Origin: Mesostigma viride
Lineage: Eukaryota > Streptophyta > Mesostigmatophyceae > Mesostigmatales > Mesostigmataceae
Direction: 5' to 3'
Assembly: GCA_009746045.1 (NCBI GenBank)
Contig: RPFO01001114.1
Location: 1-32,159 of the forward strand
Length of the DNA stretch: 32,159 nucleotides
Below are positions 18,515 through 27,931 of the stretch, piece after piece (position 1 is the stretch's first letter; each line of letters opens with the position of its first letter). The notes under the pieces are model-generated. The model made no database searches. It saw nothing but the letters and a program-made list of their open reading frames with translations, and was not told where the DNA came from. Both the position numbers and the translations under genes were made by a program.

Positions 18515-20080
18515 ATTCACCCGTCGGGTCACAGTCTGCTCCACCATCTCGAACTTGAACCAATTCAGAATCTCCGTGGAATTCTTGTCCCGATCACACT
18601 GCACCCAGTTATTATGGATGCCGCATGATTCCTCAGGACAGAACCCCTCCACACACGCCATCTTCAGTATGCGGTGAACCCTCTCCGTCCTCGGCACCCC
18701 ATCTTCGTCCTCCACCAGCCTCTCAGAAATGTCGAGGTCTTCCAGGTCCCGTCCCCGCCATTCATCTTCCCCCTCCCCCTCTTCCATCCCCCCGCCCATT
18801 CCGCCCCCTTCACGCAGCCCGTTATCCCTGCCGTCAGTCTCGGCGGACACCGGGCAGTGAAAGTGCTTGATCCAGTCCGTCGAGTGAATGGCTTTCCACA
18901 TTCCGCAAGTACCGTCCGGCTCTCTGTACTTGGAGCATCCCGCACACTCCGCGCCACACTTGCAGTTCTTGCCGTGGTTCGCATTGCAGTGCTTGGTCCA
19001 CGCCCCCATGGCCGACTGCATGGTGACGTGCTTCTCACACGCGCACAGGTTCCTCTCCTTCCACTTGCCCTTGATGCAATCGGGCGCGTATTTGCAGAAG
19101 GTCGTGTAGCCCACGTGAATGCCCACGTCCTTATCATACTGGTTACTCCTTTTGTTCCAGTACGCATGCTTTTCGAGAAAGTGATTGTACATGTCCTCCT
19201 TGGAGGTCATGTAATAGCGCGCTCCCTCAACGGCGACGAGCACCCCGCGATTGCCACGACCCTCCCTGCTGTAAGTGCGCTTGACATCCTTCATCTGGGA
19301 GGAGGCGCGCGACTCATCATCGTGCATCCACGCGTCCACTATCGCGTCAATCACGAATTGCGGCAAAGGGCGCCCCTTGCGAGCCTGCGCGTGTCTGAGG
19401 TAGTCCAACTTCTGCTGCCTTCGTATCGCGCGAATTCCGCGAATCTTCTTGGCGTCCATCCCCGTCAGGTTCTCCAACTCCGCGGCCGAAAACTCCTTCT
19501 CCAAGTCGTCACCACAGTAAAGCGTGGACATCAGCACCATCCTGACGTCTCTGTCTGCGTCGCTTTTGGTCAGACCATCAAAAAAGCCGTTAATCCGAGC
19601 CACCCAGAACCTGTTCAGTTCTGCCATCCGCTCCTGATTGTAAAGCTTTTTCGCCTCCTCATGATACTTCCCGTGACCTAGTTCAGCGGCCCTAGAGTTA
19701 AAGCCAGCAATCATCTGGTCGAAAGCCGGCCCCCGCCCCTCGGGTTTTGTCATCGCCTGAGCCGCTTCAAACGCCTGGTCAGCGAAATATTCCCCAATAA
19801 CCCTCTTTGATTTCGAGTATTCTCCCGGCCGCTTGACTTCCTTGGCTTCAGGCTGCGCTGGATTCTGGTTCTCATCTCCGAAAACCCTTTTTGCGCCAGT
19901 TGACTGCTTCGTCCCGGTGTTCAACTTAATTGCACTGAATCCTGGACGACCGGACGCAAGGGCGAAAACTCCCACCCGTTCGCGTGCTGCATGCCATGAC
20001 GACCGGCACAACGAAATCCATGCAAATCGAGTATCGTTGGGAAAAGCGACAATTACAGACAAAGTTCGAAAGTGTATCAT
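18515..20080 (-). CDS. Transposase-like gene, exon 1 (N-terminal, cysteine-rich)
   Basis: About 522 codons. The 5' end is uncertain: the first Met in frame is at 20080, close to a palindrome copy at 20096, and upstream exons are possible. The start is a low-complexity polar stretch (about residues 50-110), then a helical region (LYNQERMAELNRFWVARING, GLTKSDADRDVRMVLMSTLY). Next come KRTYSREGRGNRGVLVAVEG and KDVGIHVGYTTFCKYAPDC. A zinc-binding block follows: CACEKHVTMQSAMG, HCNANHGKNCKCGAECAGC, GTCGMWK. Acidic, Gly-rich sequence precedes ACVEGFCPEESCGIHNNW, a second cysteine cluster. N-terminal cysteine-rich modules before a DDE core are usual in large eukaryotic transposases and serve in DNA binding. 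Long plus-strand frames here are antisense shadows. Confidence 0.6.
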
Positions 20081-20095
20081 TTTTTACCACGATTG

Positions 20096-20352
20096 GGGTC
20101 TAGCTGCAGCTAGACCCTTAGAGGGGCTTTTTCCGTTAGACGAAAAGATTACCTGATGTGGTGAACTTAGCATACCCCGACCAAGATTGGGGTCTCGCTG
20201 CAGCTAGACCCTTCATTGCGGCGTGCGATTGTTAAATCACAGACTTCTGATTCATTAATTTTATAGCAACCATAAAGAGGGTCTAGCTGCAGCGAGACCC
20301 TTGAATTTAAGCTATTGCTTGTGGTTGTAAATGGTCTAGCTGCAGAGAGACC
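20096..20352. repeat. Cluster of four palindromes upstream of the transposase-like gene
   Basis: Copies lie at 20096-20117 (perfect dyad, GGGTCTAGCTG plus its complement), 20190-20211 (C-type left, A-type right), 20279-20300 (A-type left, C-type right) and 20333-20352 (degenerate). Spacing is about 54-94 bp. The spacers are unrelated to each other, unlike the tandem clusters. This is upstream of, or in an intron before, exon 1. Confidence 0.85.
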
Positions 20353-20393
20353 CCAATAAGGACGAAAAGATTTCAGGTTTTCCTCACCTTCGC

Positions 20394-20438
20394 GGCTCAT
20401 TCTCTTATTAGTTCTCCCAGAACACTCAGATACCTGCA
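20394..20438 (-). other. Possible small 5' exon of the transposase-like gene
   Basis: TCGCCATGCAG|GTATCTGAG opens a short frame (VSECSGRTNKRMSRE) that ends at GAAG|GTGAGG, a good donor. Unlike the other introns here its donor is phase 1, which lowers confidence. Confidence 0.2.
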
Positions 20439-20486
20439 TGGCGAGAATAACAAAAATAACACAGTAGCATTGATAAAATTGTTTAT

Positions 20487-22357
20487 CAGAAAATATATAT
20501 TAAAAATATAATTACTTACAGCAGAGTGAAATCACTCAAACCAAAGCAAACGCCCAGCTATAAACCTATATACAGAGCCATGTCAAAGCTCTATACTACG
20601 ATAAGACCAATGGAAACGCCTAACGGGAGGAACCTAATAGCCCTGCTGCACCGCAAAATCAGCCCGCGTACGGCGGAGCATGATGTCAGCCATGGCCCGA
20701 GTCAGCGCCACCGACAAGCGCTGACGCCAATATGACGTCCAGGTCCGCGCCGACCATGGGGCCCGCTGGCCCTCCAGGTCCAGCCGGTCCTCCCGGAGCC
20801 GGCAACACTCCTTGAAGAAGGCGGAGGTCAGGGGCCCCATGGCCCCAAACTCCTCCAGGACAAAGGGCCCGACGTCGCCGTAGGCCAGGAGCTTGGCCCG
20901 CTCCGCCCGGTCCGCCGTGTAACCTGCCGTGAGGGAGGCCCCAGCCACGTGGCTAAGAGCCAAGGGCCGCGCCACCGAAACGTCAATAAGCAGATGCCGG
21001 CCACCCCCCTCAAAGTCCAGCACCACGATGTCAGGCCGGTGGTTGGGGGAATAGAAGGCAGCGCCATCCGCATCCTCGGACCGGATGTTCGCGTGGGGGA
21101 AAACCGACCGAATCATGGCGAGCACCACCGTCAGGAGGACAGTGTGCAAATACAAATACCAATTCTGATTCTGTTGGCCCCCCATGCAGGCAAGGTAGTG
21201 AGTCCCCGTGGGATCCAGCGGCTGCCCACAGCTACCACAAGGCCGCCCGGCCGGAACAAGAGGCTGCGGGGCAAATAGCTGGTGCCGGAGCGCCACCGAG
21301 TAGTGGCTGGGAGCCAAGGCGAATGGGGGGGCCATGGGAAGAGCACGAAGGTACGCCGAGCCCACACTCCGCAAGGAAAGCGAGAACAGCCACGCACGTC
21401 CCTGGGCGTTGAGGTCCGCGAAAAGAGCAATCCAATCAGCCGTGTGCAGAATACCCGCGTAGGTTTTCTGGTGTTTATCGATGACGCGAGCAGGGAATGC
21501 GGCGGGAGATTGAACGGAGGCGACCGAGGGAGTGCCGCGAGGGAGGTGGCGCTGTACCGCCTGAGCGGCACGGACGGGAGAACAGGCCTGCTGGATCTCA
21601 GCATAGGCCTCCTGGATGGCGGTGACGAAGGGCAAAGGGCTGCTGGGGTCCAGGAGGTCAGGCGCTGCTGTTGCCAAAAGGGGCAGGAGCCGGCAGCTTT
21701 CCGCCCACGACTGAGCGACGGAGCCCAAAAATGCTGCTGGGGCCAGCCGGGCGGCACGAGTCAGACCGCAGCCACCCATCCGTGCAGGCAGGGAGGCAAT
21801 GCGAATAGCATGTGGCGGGAGGTCGGGGCCCGGGACCAGCTGCGCCAAGGCCGACTGGATGCGTTCGTCGTGGCCCTCGGCGGCCAGCCGGACCTGAGCC
21901 GGAAGAGCGCCCCGGAGCCAGTGAACGACGCGAGGGTGAGCGCAAAACCACAGAAGCAGACCCTTGGTCTGCGAATCATGAAGGCGCGCAATCAAGGGCA
22001 GTACCTCAGTGCGTGCCTCGAGGGCGGCCCGCAGAGCATCGATGACAAACGCGGGGTCGCCAACCGGAACGCCGAGGACATCCAACCCATGGAGGCGCTC
22101 GTCCCGGCCCAAGAGCTGGGGCGGAAAGCCGGAGCAATCACCTTGGGGCGAGTACACCGCGCACTTGGCCAGGGTCAACTGGAGGTTGATGTCGGCCACC
22201 GCGGTCTGCAGTGCCAGCAGAGCCGCGGTGGTGTCCGGCACAGGGCCCAGAAGGTAGATATCATCCAAGTAGGCCTGAATAGCGACCGCCGGGTGGGCAG
22301 CATGGACCGCTTGGAGGCAACCCTGGAGGGGGGCGGCAAAGTACAGAAAATATATAT
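20487..22357 (-). mobile_element. 5'-truncated non-LTR retrotransposon with flanking duplication
   Basis: The insert (20501-22343) is flanked by a 14-bp direct repeat, CAGAAAATATATAT, at 20487-20500 and 22344-22357. This is consistent with a target-site duplication made by target-primed reverse transcription. The low-complexity sequence weakens that inference. The sequence begins inside the RT palm and is followed by a short 3' region without poly(A). The insertion is upstream of, or in an intron of, the transposase-like gene and lies in the same orientation. Confidence 0.65.
20634..22343 (-). pseudogene. Reverse transcriptase C-terminal part with restriction-like endonuclease
   Basis: About 570 codons in one open frame, lacking RT motifs upstream of the catalytic palm. 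It starts near AYLDDIYLLG (the RT 'xxDD' motif) and runs through LGVPVGD, then LPARMGGCGLT, typical of the RT thumb region. Next is a zinc-binding CGSCGQPLDPTGTHYLAC (C-x2-C-x9-H-x3-C). The endonuclease core is RPDIVVLDF and HLLIDVSVARP, with catalytic-type acidic residues (PD...D). The CCHC-plus-PD-(D/E)xK arrangement is that of R2/NeSL-type LINEs. The truncated N-terminus means it cannot be autonomous. The large plus-strand frame at 21282-22406 is its antisense shadow. Confidence 0.8.
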
Positions 22358-22580
22358 ACTAATTACAGTATATTTTGCAAAAGATTTTATAATATATTGT
22401 GAATAGCATGGTTAAATTCCACATACTTTAATAATATGGTATGTTAAAGTATATAGAATCATTATTTAGTATATGATTTACAAGAAAAAGTGGTATAGAC
22501 TATTATTATTATATAGTTCGGCAATCTATGATAGTAAGACATACCGGATGTCAGGTTTATCAGCGGCCTCCAGGGCTATA
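22358..22580. other. AT-rich non-coding sequence
   Basis: No gene. It resembles intron or intergenic DNA into which the LINE inserted, ending at a palindrome copy. Confidence 0.5.
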
Positions 22581-22601
22581 GCGTCTCGCTGCAGCGTGAC
22601 C
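22581..22601. repeat. Palindrome copy (degenerate)
   Basis: GCGTCTCGCTG plus CAGCGTGACC; the inner 14 bases of the dyad are intact and the ends have drifted. Confidence 0.65.
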
Positions 22602-22639
22602 GTTTGGTGCTATGACTGATTTCAGTAGATGTGCAGAAA

Positions 22640-22735
22640 AAAATTTATTTCCATGACCACACCAGGAATCGAACCCAGAACCTCATTGAACATTTCTGCA
22701 TGGTAACGATGTCAGCCAAACATCCGAATGTTCCC
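22640..22735 (-). repeat. tRNA-derived (SINE-like) fragment
   Basis: Minus strand has a perfect B-box, GGTTCGATTCC (22675-22665), preceded by TGGCTGACATCG, a partial A-box, about 31 bases upstream. The T-arm can pair (CTGGG/CCTGG) but no matching acceptor or anticodon stem forms, so it is not a functional tRNA. Confidence 0.35.
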
Positions 22736-22769
22736 AGGTAAATGGGCTGGAGGTCGTCTCTTTTTATAC

Positions 22770-22995
22770 CTGCGGCCACAAGCACGGGTGACGGCATATT
22801 GGATGTCGTCCAATCCGCTAGCTTGGTTCCAAAAGATGGGATCGAGCTTTTGCACCAGCGCCGCGCTTCCAGTTTTCAGTTCCGTGGGGAGGAACGAGGA
22901 TGCCACGTTTCCAATTTTTTCAATACCGTTCAGCCCTGTGACGCCGCGTCCGGTTTGCGAATTGCGACCGTCCCATCGCCCATCGAAAAAGAAGC
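22770..22995 (-). other. Possible upstream exon of the minus-strand gene
   Basis: An open frame contains FFFDGRWDGRNSQTGRGV, GIEKIGNVASSFLPTELK and ALVQKLDPIFWNQASGLDD. It ends at GGCCGCAG|GTATAA, a plausible donor. It reads as protein-like and lies on the same strand as the transposase-like gene, but phase and continuity to 20080 are not established. A degenerate palindrome half (CGCAGAGAGACCC, about 23001-23013) sits at its upstream edge. Confidence 0.3.
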
Positions 22996-23040
22996 GCAGC
23001 CGCAGAGAGACCCCATAGCTAATAGTAACCAGCTGCAACC

Positions 23041-23768
23041 GTTTGCATGCTACCTGCTTTTTTACATTGAACATCGCTTTGCTACCTGTGCATAACGAAA
23101 GGAAATCGGTCTTCAAGCAATTAAGGCAATCGGTCTTCATTTTCCCGCATAAAGAAAAAAGGTGAGCTTTTGCCGCATCGTGGATGGTAGGCTGACTAAA
23201 ATTGTTCTATCAAAAACGGCAACTAAACAGCGCATGCACGCCGACGACACAGTTAGCCAGCTGGGCGAAGACATGTCCTTGCTGCCATCGCAAGAAACTC
23301 TATGTTGCAGCAAGAGTGATAAAAATGTCTGGCTTCCTTCTTTTCGTTGCTAGCGAAACCCTGCAGACATCTCGGTAGAGTCAGCTAAGCCGATCCTAAT
23401 CCACATCTGGCATCCATCCCTTTAGTCTAGTTGCCATGGAGCGTTTCTTGGTCTCGCACATGTCGATCATGGTGGTGCTAGGCTTTCACTTGGGTCACCC
23501 TTTCCATGTTTGCTATGCCTTTGGTCTGGTTAGGTTGTAGGTGTAGATGTGCACATACTGCATTTGCTGCGTTTCTAATCGGTGCTCCTGTTTGATGCTT
23601 TTTTTCCCCTTCATATCGTTTCGACGTTTGCATGCTACCTGCCGGATTATAACATCGGACGTTGCTACCTGCCTGCATAACGATAGTTTGCAAGAAATCT
23701 TCATTTTGCCGAAACACAAAAAAAGGTGATCTTTTGCCGCAACGTGGATGGTAGGCTGACTAAAATTG
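23041..23768. repeat. Diverged direct duplication, two copies about 585 bp apart
   Basis: 23041-23211 and 23626-23768 share GTTTGCATGCTACCTGC, GCTACCTG...GCATAACGA, TCTTCATTTT-CCG, AAAAAAGGTGA-CTTTTGCCG and GTGGATGGTAGGCTGACTAA. The first copy has an extra internal repeat (AATCGGTCTTCA). The second runs straight into the minisatellite. Between the copies (23212-23625) there is no recognisable gene. Confidence 0.75.
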
Positions 23769-25344
23769 TGCTGCTACGTATCAATACATGTGGGGGGGTG
23801 CTGCTACGTATCAATACATGTGGGGGGTGCTGCTACGTATCAATACATGTGGGGGGGTGCTGCTACGTATCAATACATGTGGGGGGGTGCTGCTACGTAT
23901 CAATACATGTGGGGGGGTGCTGCTACGTATCAATACATGTGGGGGGTGCTGCTACGTATCAATACATGTGGGGGGGTGCTGCTACGTATCAATACATGTG
24001 GGGGGGTGCTGCTACGTATCAATACATGTGGGGGGTGCTGCTACGTATCAATACATGTGGGGGGGTGCTGCTACGTATCAATACATGTGGGGGGGTGCTG
24101 CTACGTATCAATACATGTGGGGGGGTGCTGCTACGTATCAATACATGTGGGGGGGTGCTGCTACGTATCAATACATGTGGGGGGGTGCTGCTACGTATCA
24201 ATACATGTGGGGGGGTGCTGCTACGTATCAATACATGTGGGGGGGTGCTGCTACGTATCAATACATGTGGGGGGGTGCTGCTACGTATCAATACATGTGG
24301 GGGGTGCTGCTACGTATCAATACATGTGGGGGGGCTGCTACGTATCAATACATGTGGGGGGTGCTGCTACGTATCAATACATGTGGGGGGGTGCTGCTAC
24401 GTATCAATACATGTGGGGGGTGCTGCTACGTATCAATACATGTGGGGGGTGCTGCTACGTATCAATACATGTGGGGGGTGCTGCTACGTATCAATACATG
24501 TGGGGGGGCTGCTACGTATCAATACATGTGGGGGGTGCTGCTACGTATCAATACATGTGGGGGGTGCTGCTACGTATCAATACATGTGGGGGGTGCTGCT
24601 ACGTATCAATACATGTGGGGGGGCTGCTACGTATCAATACATGTGGGGGGGTGCTGCTACGTATCAATACATGTGGGGGGGTGCTGCTACGTATCAATAC
24701 ATGTGGGGGGGTGCTGCTACGTATCAATACATGTGGGGGGGTGCTGCTACGTATCAATACATGTGGGGGGTGCTGCTACGTATCAATACATGTGGGGGGT
24801 GCTGCTACGTATCAATACATGTGGGGGGTGCTGCTACGTATCAATACATGTGGGGGGGTGCTGCTACGTATCAATACATGTGGGGGGTGCTGCTACGTAT
24901 CAATACATGTGGGGGGTGCTGCTACGTATCAATACATGTGGGGGGGTGCTGCTACGTATCAATACATGTGGGGGGTGCTGCTACGTATCAATACATGTGG
25001 GGGGTGCTGCTACGTATCAATACATGTGGGGGGGTGCTGCTACGTATCAATACATGTGGGGGGGTGCTGCTACGTATCAATACATGTGGGGGGGTGCTGC
25101 TACGTATCAATACATGTGGGGGGGTGCTGCTACGTATCAATACATGTGGGGGGGTCTGCTACGTATCAATACATGTGGGGGGTGCTGCTACGTATCAATA
25201 CATGTGGGGGGTGCTGCTACGTATCAATACATGTGGGGGGGTGCTGCTACGTATCAATACATGTGGGGGGGTGATGCTACGTATCAATACATGTGGGGGG
25301 TGATGCTACGTATCAATACATGTGGGGGGTGATGCTACGTATCA
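23769..25344 (+). repeat. Minisatellite 1: about 53 units of 29-30 bp
   Basis: The unit is TGCTG + CTACGTATCAATACATGTG + a run of six or seven G. The G-run varies between units, giving 29- or 30-bp lengths; a few units lack TG before CTGCTACG. The last three units carry TGATG instead of TGCTG. Since 30 is divisible by 3 and the unit has no stops on this strand, all three forward frames stay open for over 500 codons. Those ORFs are artefacts. Regular G-runs give quadruplex potential on the plus strand. Confidence 0.95.
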
Positions 25345-26008
25345 TTTATTTATTCATGCCATCACCCCCCACATTTAATTATTAATGCCATCACCCCCCA
25401 CATTCATTTATTCATGCCATCACACCCCCACATTCTTTTATTCATGGCAGCACCCCCCACATTTATTTATTCATGCCATCACCCCCCACATTTAATTATT
25501 AATGCCAGCACCCCCCAACATTCATTTATTCATGCCATCACACCCCCACATTCTTTTATTCATGGCAGCACCCCCCCACATTTATTTATTCATGCCATCA
25601 CCCCCCACATTCTTTTATTCATGCCAGCACCCCCCACATTTATTTATTCATGCCATCACCCCCCACATTTTATTCATGGCAGCACCCCCCACATTTATTT
25701 ATTCATGCCATCACACCCCCACATTCTTTTATTCATGGCAGCACCCCCCCACATTTATTTATTCATGCCATCACCCCCCCACATTTAATTATTAATGCCA
25801 GCACCCCCCAACATTCATTTATTCATGCCATCACACCCCCACATTCTTTTATTCATGGCAGCACCCCCCCACATTTATTTATTCATGCCATCACCCCCCC
25901 ACATTTAATTATTAATGCCAGCACCCCCCCACATGCATTTATACATAGCATCCCCCCCCACATGTATTTATACGTAGCTTCCCCCCCCACATGTATTTAT
26001 ACGTGGTC
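25345..26008 (-). repeat. Minisatellite 2: inverted, diverged relative of minisatellite 1
   Basis: Units of about 29 bp, CCCCCCACATTTATTTATTC + ATGCCATCA. They align with the reverse complement of the minisatellite 1 unit (CCCCCCACATGTATTGATAC...). Four unit types (TTTATTTATTC, TTTAATTATTA, TTCATTTATTC, TTCTTTTATTC) recur in order, giving a higher-order repeat of roughly 117 bp. The final units (25925-26008) approach the minisatellite 1 sequence (ACATGTATTTATACGTAG). Open frames here are artefacts. Confidence 0.9.
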
Positions 26009-26012
26009 GTAA

Positions 26013-26034
26013 GGGTCTCGCTGCGGGTAGACCC
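26013..26034. repeat. Palindrome copy at the minisatellite edge
   Basis: GGGTCTCGCTG plus CGGGTAGACCC, four bases after the last minisatellite unit. Confidence 0.8.
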
Positions 26035-26062
26035 TCGGAATTTTGTTTTTGTATTGACGTTA

Positions 26063-26409
26063 GGGTCTCGCTGCAGCGAGACCCCAAGGAATGTCAATTT
26101 TTCATGTTTTCATGATGGGGGGTCTTTCTTTTCTCACCCTTAAAATGATTTGTTTTTGTATCGGTGTTAGGGTCTCGCTGCAGCGAGACCCCTACGAATG
26201 TCGACTTTTAATGTTTGCAAGATGGGAGGGGGCTTTCTTCGCTCACCCTAAAAATTATTTGTTTTTGTTTGACGTTAGGGTCTCGCTGCAGCGAGACCCC
26301 AAGGAATGTATACTTTTTTATGTTTGCATGATGGGAGGTTGCTTGTTTACGCTCACCCTAAAAATGATTTGTTTTTGCTTGAAGTGAGGGTCTCGCTGCA
26401 GCGAGACGC
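26063..26409. repeat. About 108-bp tandem repeat, four units, each with a palindrome
   Basis: Palindromes start at 26063, 26170, 26278 and 26388. The first three are perfect dyads of GGGTCTCGCTG; the fourth has one change. The spacers share GAATGT, ATGTTT-CA-GATGGGAGG, CTCACCCT-AAAATGATTTGT and TTTTTG. Short frames through it are not coding. Confidence 0.9.
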
Positions 26410-26454
26410 CAAAGTTTTGCATTAAACTAAATGTCCCTTTTAGAATCCACGAAA

Positions 26455-26476
26455 GGGTCTAGCTGCAGCGAGACCC
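26455..26476. repeat. Palindrome copy just upstream of the plus-strand gene
   Basis: GGGTCTAGCTG plus CAGCGAGACCC (mixed half-sites), about 75 bp before the acceptor that precedes the first ATG of the plus-strand gene. Confidence 0.8.
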
Positions 26477-26553
26477 TCCCCATCGTTTTTCTGCCGGCGA
26501 TTCAGATTCTGAATGACATTTGTGAAACTTGCTTTTTTGATATTGTTCTGCAG

Positions 26554-27744
26554 ATGTCGTCCTCCTATTCCGATTCTGTCAAGGCCACTCCCGTTTCACC
26601 CAAGATGACGGCGAACACCTCGCCGGACCGAACGGCAACGGAGGAGTTTCCTTCGTTGCAGTTCGGTCCCGTAAAAGATCTTGCGAGGTCCCCCCCCACC
26701 GAGTCCCCCTCGCCCTCCAAGTCCAACTTGCCCCCCAGCGAGTTGGACAGAATTATACCCCCCACCTCTCTCGCTGCTGCGTCTCGCGCTCCGTCCCGCT
26801 CTCCGCCCCGTAAGTCTCCATCGCCGCCCCCCAAGTCGGCCGGAGCTACTGCGTCCCGCTCGCCGCCCCGCAAGTCCCCCAAGTCCCCCGCAACTGCGAC
26901 CCGTTCGCCGAACCGCAAGTCCCCCTCTCCGCCCAAAGTTCCCCCCGCTACCGCGTCCCGCTCTCCTTCTCGCAAGTCCCCCTCGCCGTCAACCAAGAAC
27001 CCCGCAACTGCGACCCGCTCGCCGTCCCGCTCTGCTTCCCCCAAGTCCCGCTCGCCGCCACCCAAGTCCCCCGCTGCTGCGTCCCGCTCGCCGTCCCCCA
27101 AGCATTCCAGTTCTAAGCGTAAGCCTGCGGCCGAGTGGGTAGAGGAAGACGACCGCACCAAAGAGCTCAGGAAGCTGAGGAAGTCTATCAGTGAGCTTGT
27201 TGAGGAGGACGAGCGCGATCAGACTAACGGGAGGCCTGAAGACCCGGAATCGCCGGTTCGGGAGTCGCGTCAGAAGCGGTTGTCCGATTTGTTAGCAATG
27301 GCCGCAAGCTTTGCTGACGAATACGCGGCTCTCGACAAGAAGGACAAGGAGAAGGAGAAGGCGGAGAGGGAGGCCATCGAGAAGGCGGAGAGGGAGAGGG
27401 TGGAGAGGGAGGAGAAGGAGAGGCTGGAGAAGGCGGAGAGGGAGGAGGAGGAGAGGGAGTACAAGGAGAAAAAGGCTGCCCAGGAGAAGGAGCACAGGAT
27501 CCTGGTGGCGAAGCAGAAGGAGGAGGCGAAGAAGAAGACGGAGGCGGCAGCGAAGGGAATTCTTGCGGAGGAGGCCGCTCTTTTTTTGCAGATGCGACAG
27601 GAGAGGATGAAGGCGGAAGAGGCCGCGAGGAAGATGGAGGAGGCTGCGAGGAAGGAGGAGGAGGCTGCGAAGGCAGTTGAGGGGGAGAAGGACGAGAACG
27701 GGAGCCCACCCCTTCTTCACGAACGATTTTCAGTCGATTATCAG
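26554..27744 (+). CDS. Plus-strand gene, exon 1: SP/RS-rich plus coiled coil
   Basis: First recognised coding exon of an unrecognised gene reaching past the right edge. ATG at 26554 follows directly on a good acceptor (TTGTTCTGCAG), so an upstream exon probably exists. The exon is 397 codons, phase 0, ending GATTATCAG|GTATGT. Residues about 45-190 are a Ser-Pro-Arg-Lys repeat region (SRSPPRKSPSP-type units of about 12 residues), basic and probably disordered, like RS or chromatin-binding tails. Residues about 255-385 are a highly charged Glu/Lys/Arg/Ala stretch (KEKAEREAIEKAERERVERE) predicted to be coiled coil. No catalytic motif is seen. Antisense frames on the minus strand are shadows. Confidence 0.6.
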
Positions 27745-27931
27745 GTATGTTTATTAATGTGAGACGTACATTTTTCAGATGGCTTGAACGGCGTGTGTGT
27801 ATCGTAGAAAGGGTGGGATTTTATGCCATACATTGATCGTAAGGGTCTAGCTGCGGAGAGACGTTGACCTAGGAGTTAAGGTTGTTGACGACGACGATGT
27901 GTGGCCTTTTTTTTACTCTTGTTGTCTGCAG
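27745..27931 (+). other. Intron 1 of the plus-strand gene, with palindrome
   Basis: 187 bp, donor GTATGT, acceptor TTGTTGTCTGCAG. A degenerate palindrome (GGGTCTAGCTG plus CGGAGAGACG) lies at 27843-27863. Confidence 0.6.

Noticed and set aside
18674-19681. 335-codon plus-strand ORF
   Set aside because: Antisense shadow of exon 1 of the transposase-like gene, which has the cysteine-cluster signature on the other strand.
16356-20080. Assignment to the KDZ (Kyakuja-Dileera-Zisupton) transposases
   Set aside because: The layout is similar, with cysteine-rich modules and a late DG motif. The catalytic-region motifs (GDWAENY, SDNCAVQFK, HGKG) do not match the KDZ motifs I know.
21282-22406. 374-codon plus-strand ORF
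   Set aside because: Antisense shadow of the LINE reverse transcriptase/endonuclease in GC-rich sequence.
23726-25332. Three overlapping plus-strand ORFs of over 500 codons with decapeptide repeats
   Set aside because: They are the three stop-free frames of a 29-30 bp minisatellite, and the peptide changes frame whenever the G-run length changes.
25414-26012. Plus-strand ORFs rich in His/Pro/Phe (SFIHAITPPH-type)
   Set aside because: They are frames of minisatellite 2 with no codon or domain evidence.
26565-27161. 198-codon Gly/Asp/Glu-rich minus-strand ORF and Pro/Ser-rich minus ORFs to 27720
   Set aside because: Antisense frames of the repetitive SP/RS and coiled-coil exon on the plus strand.
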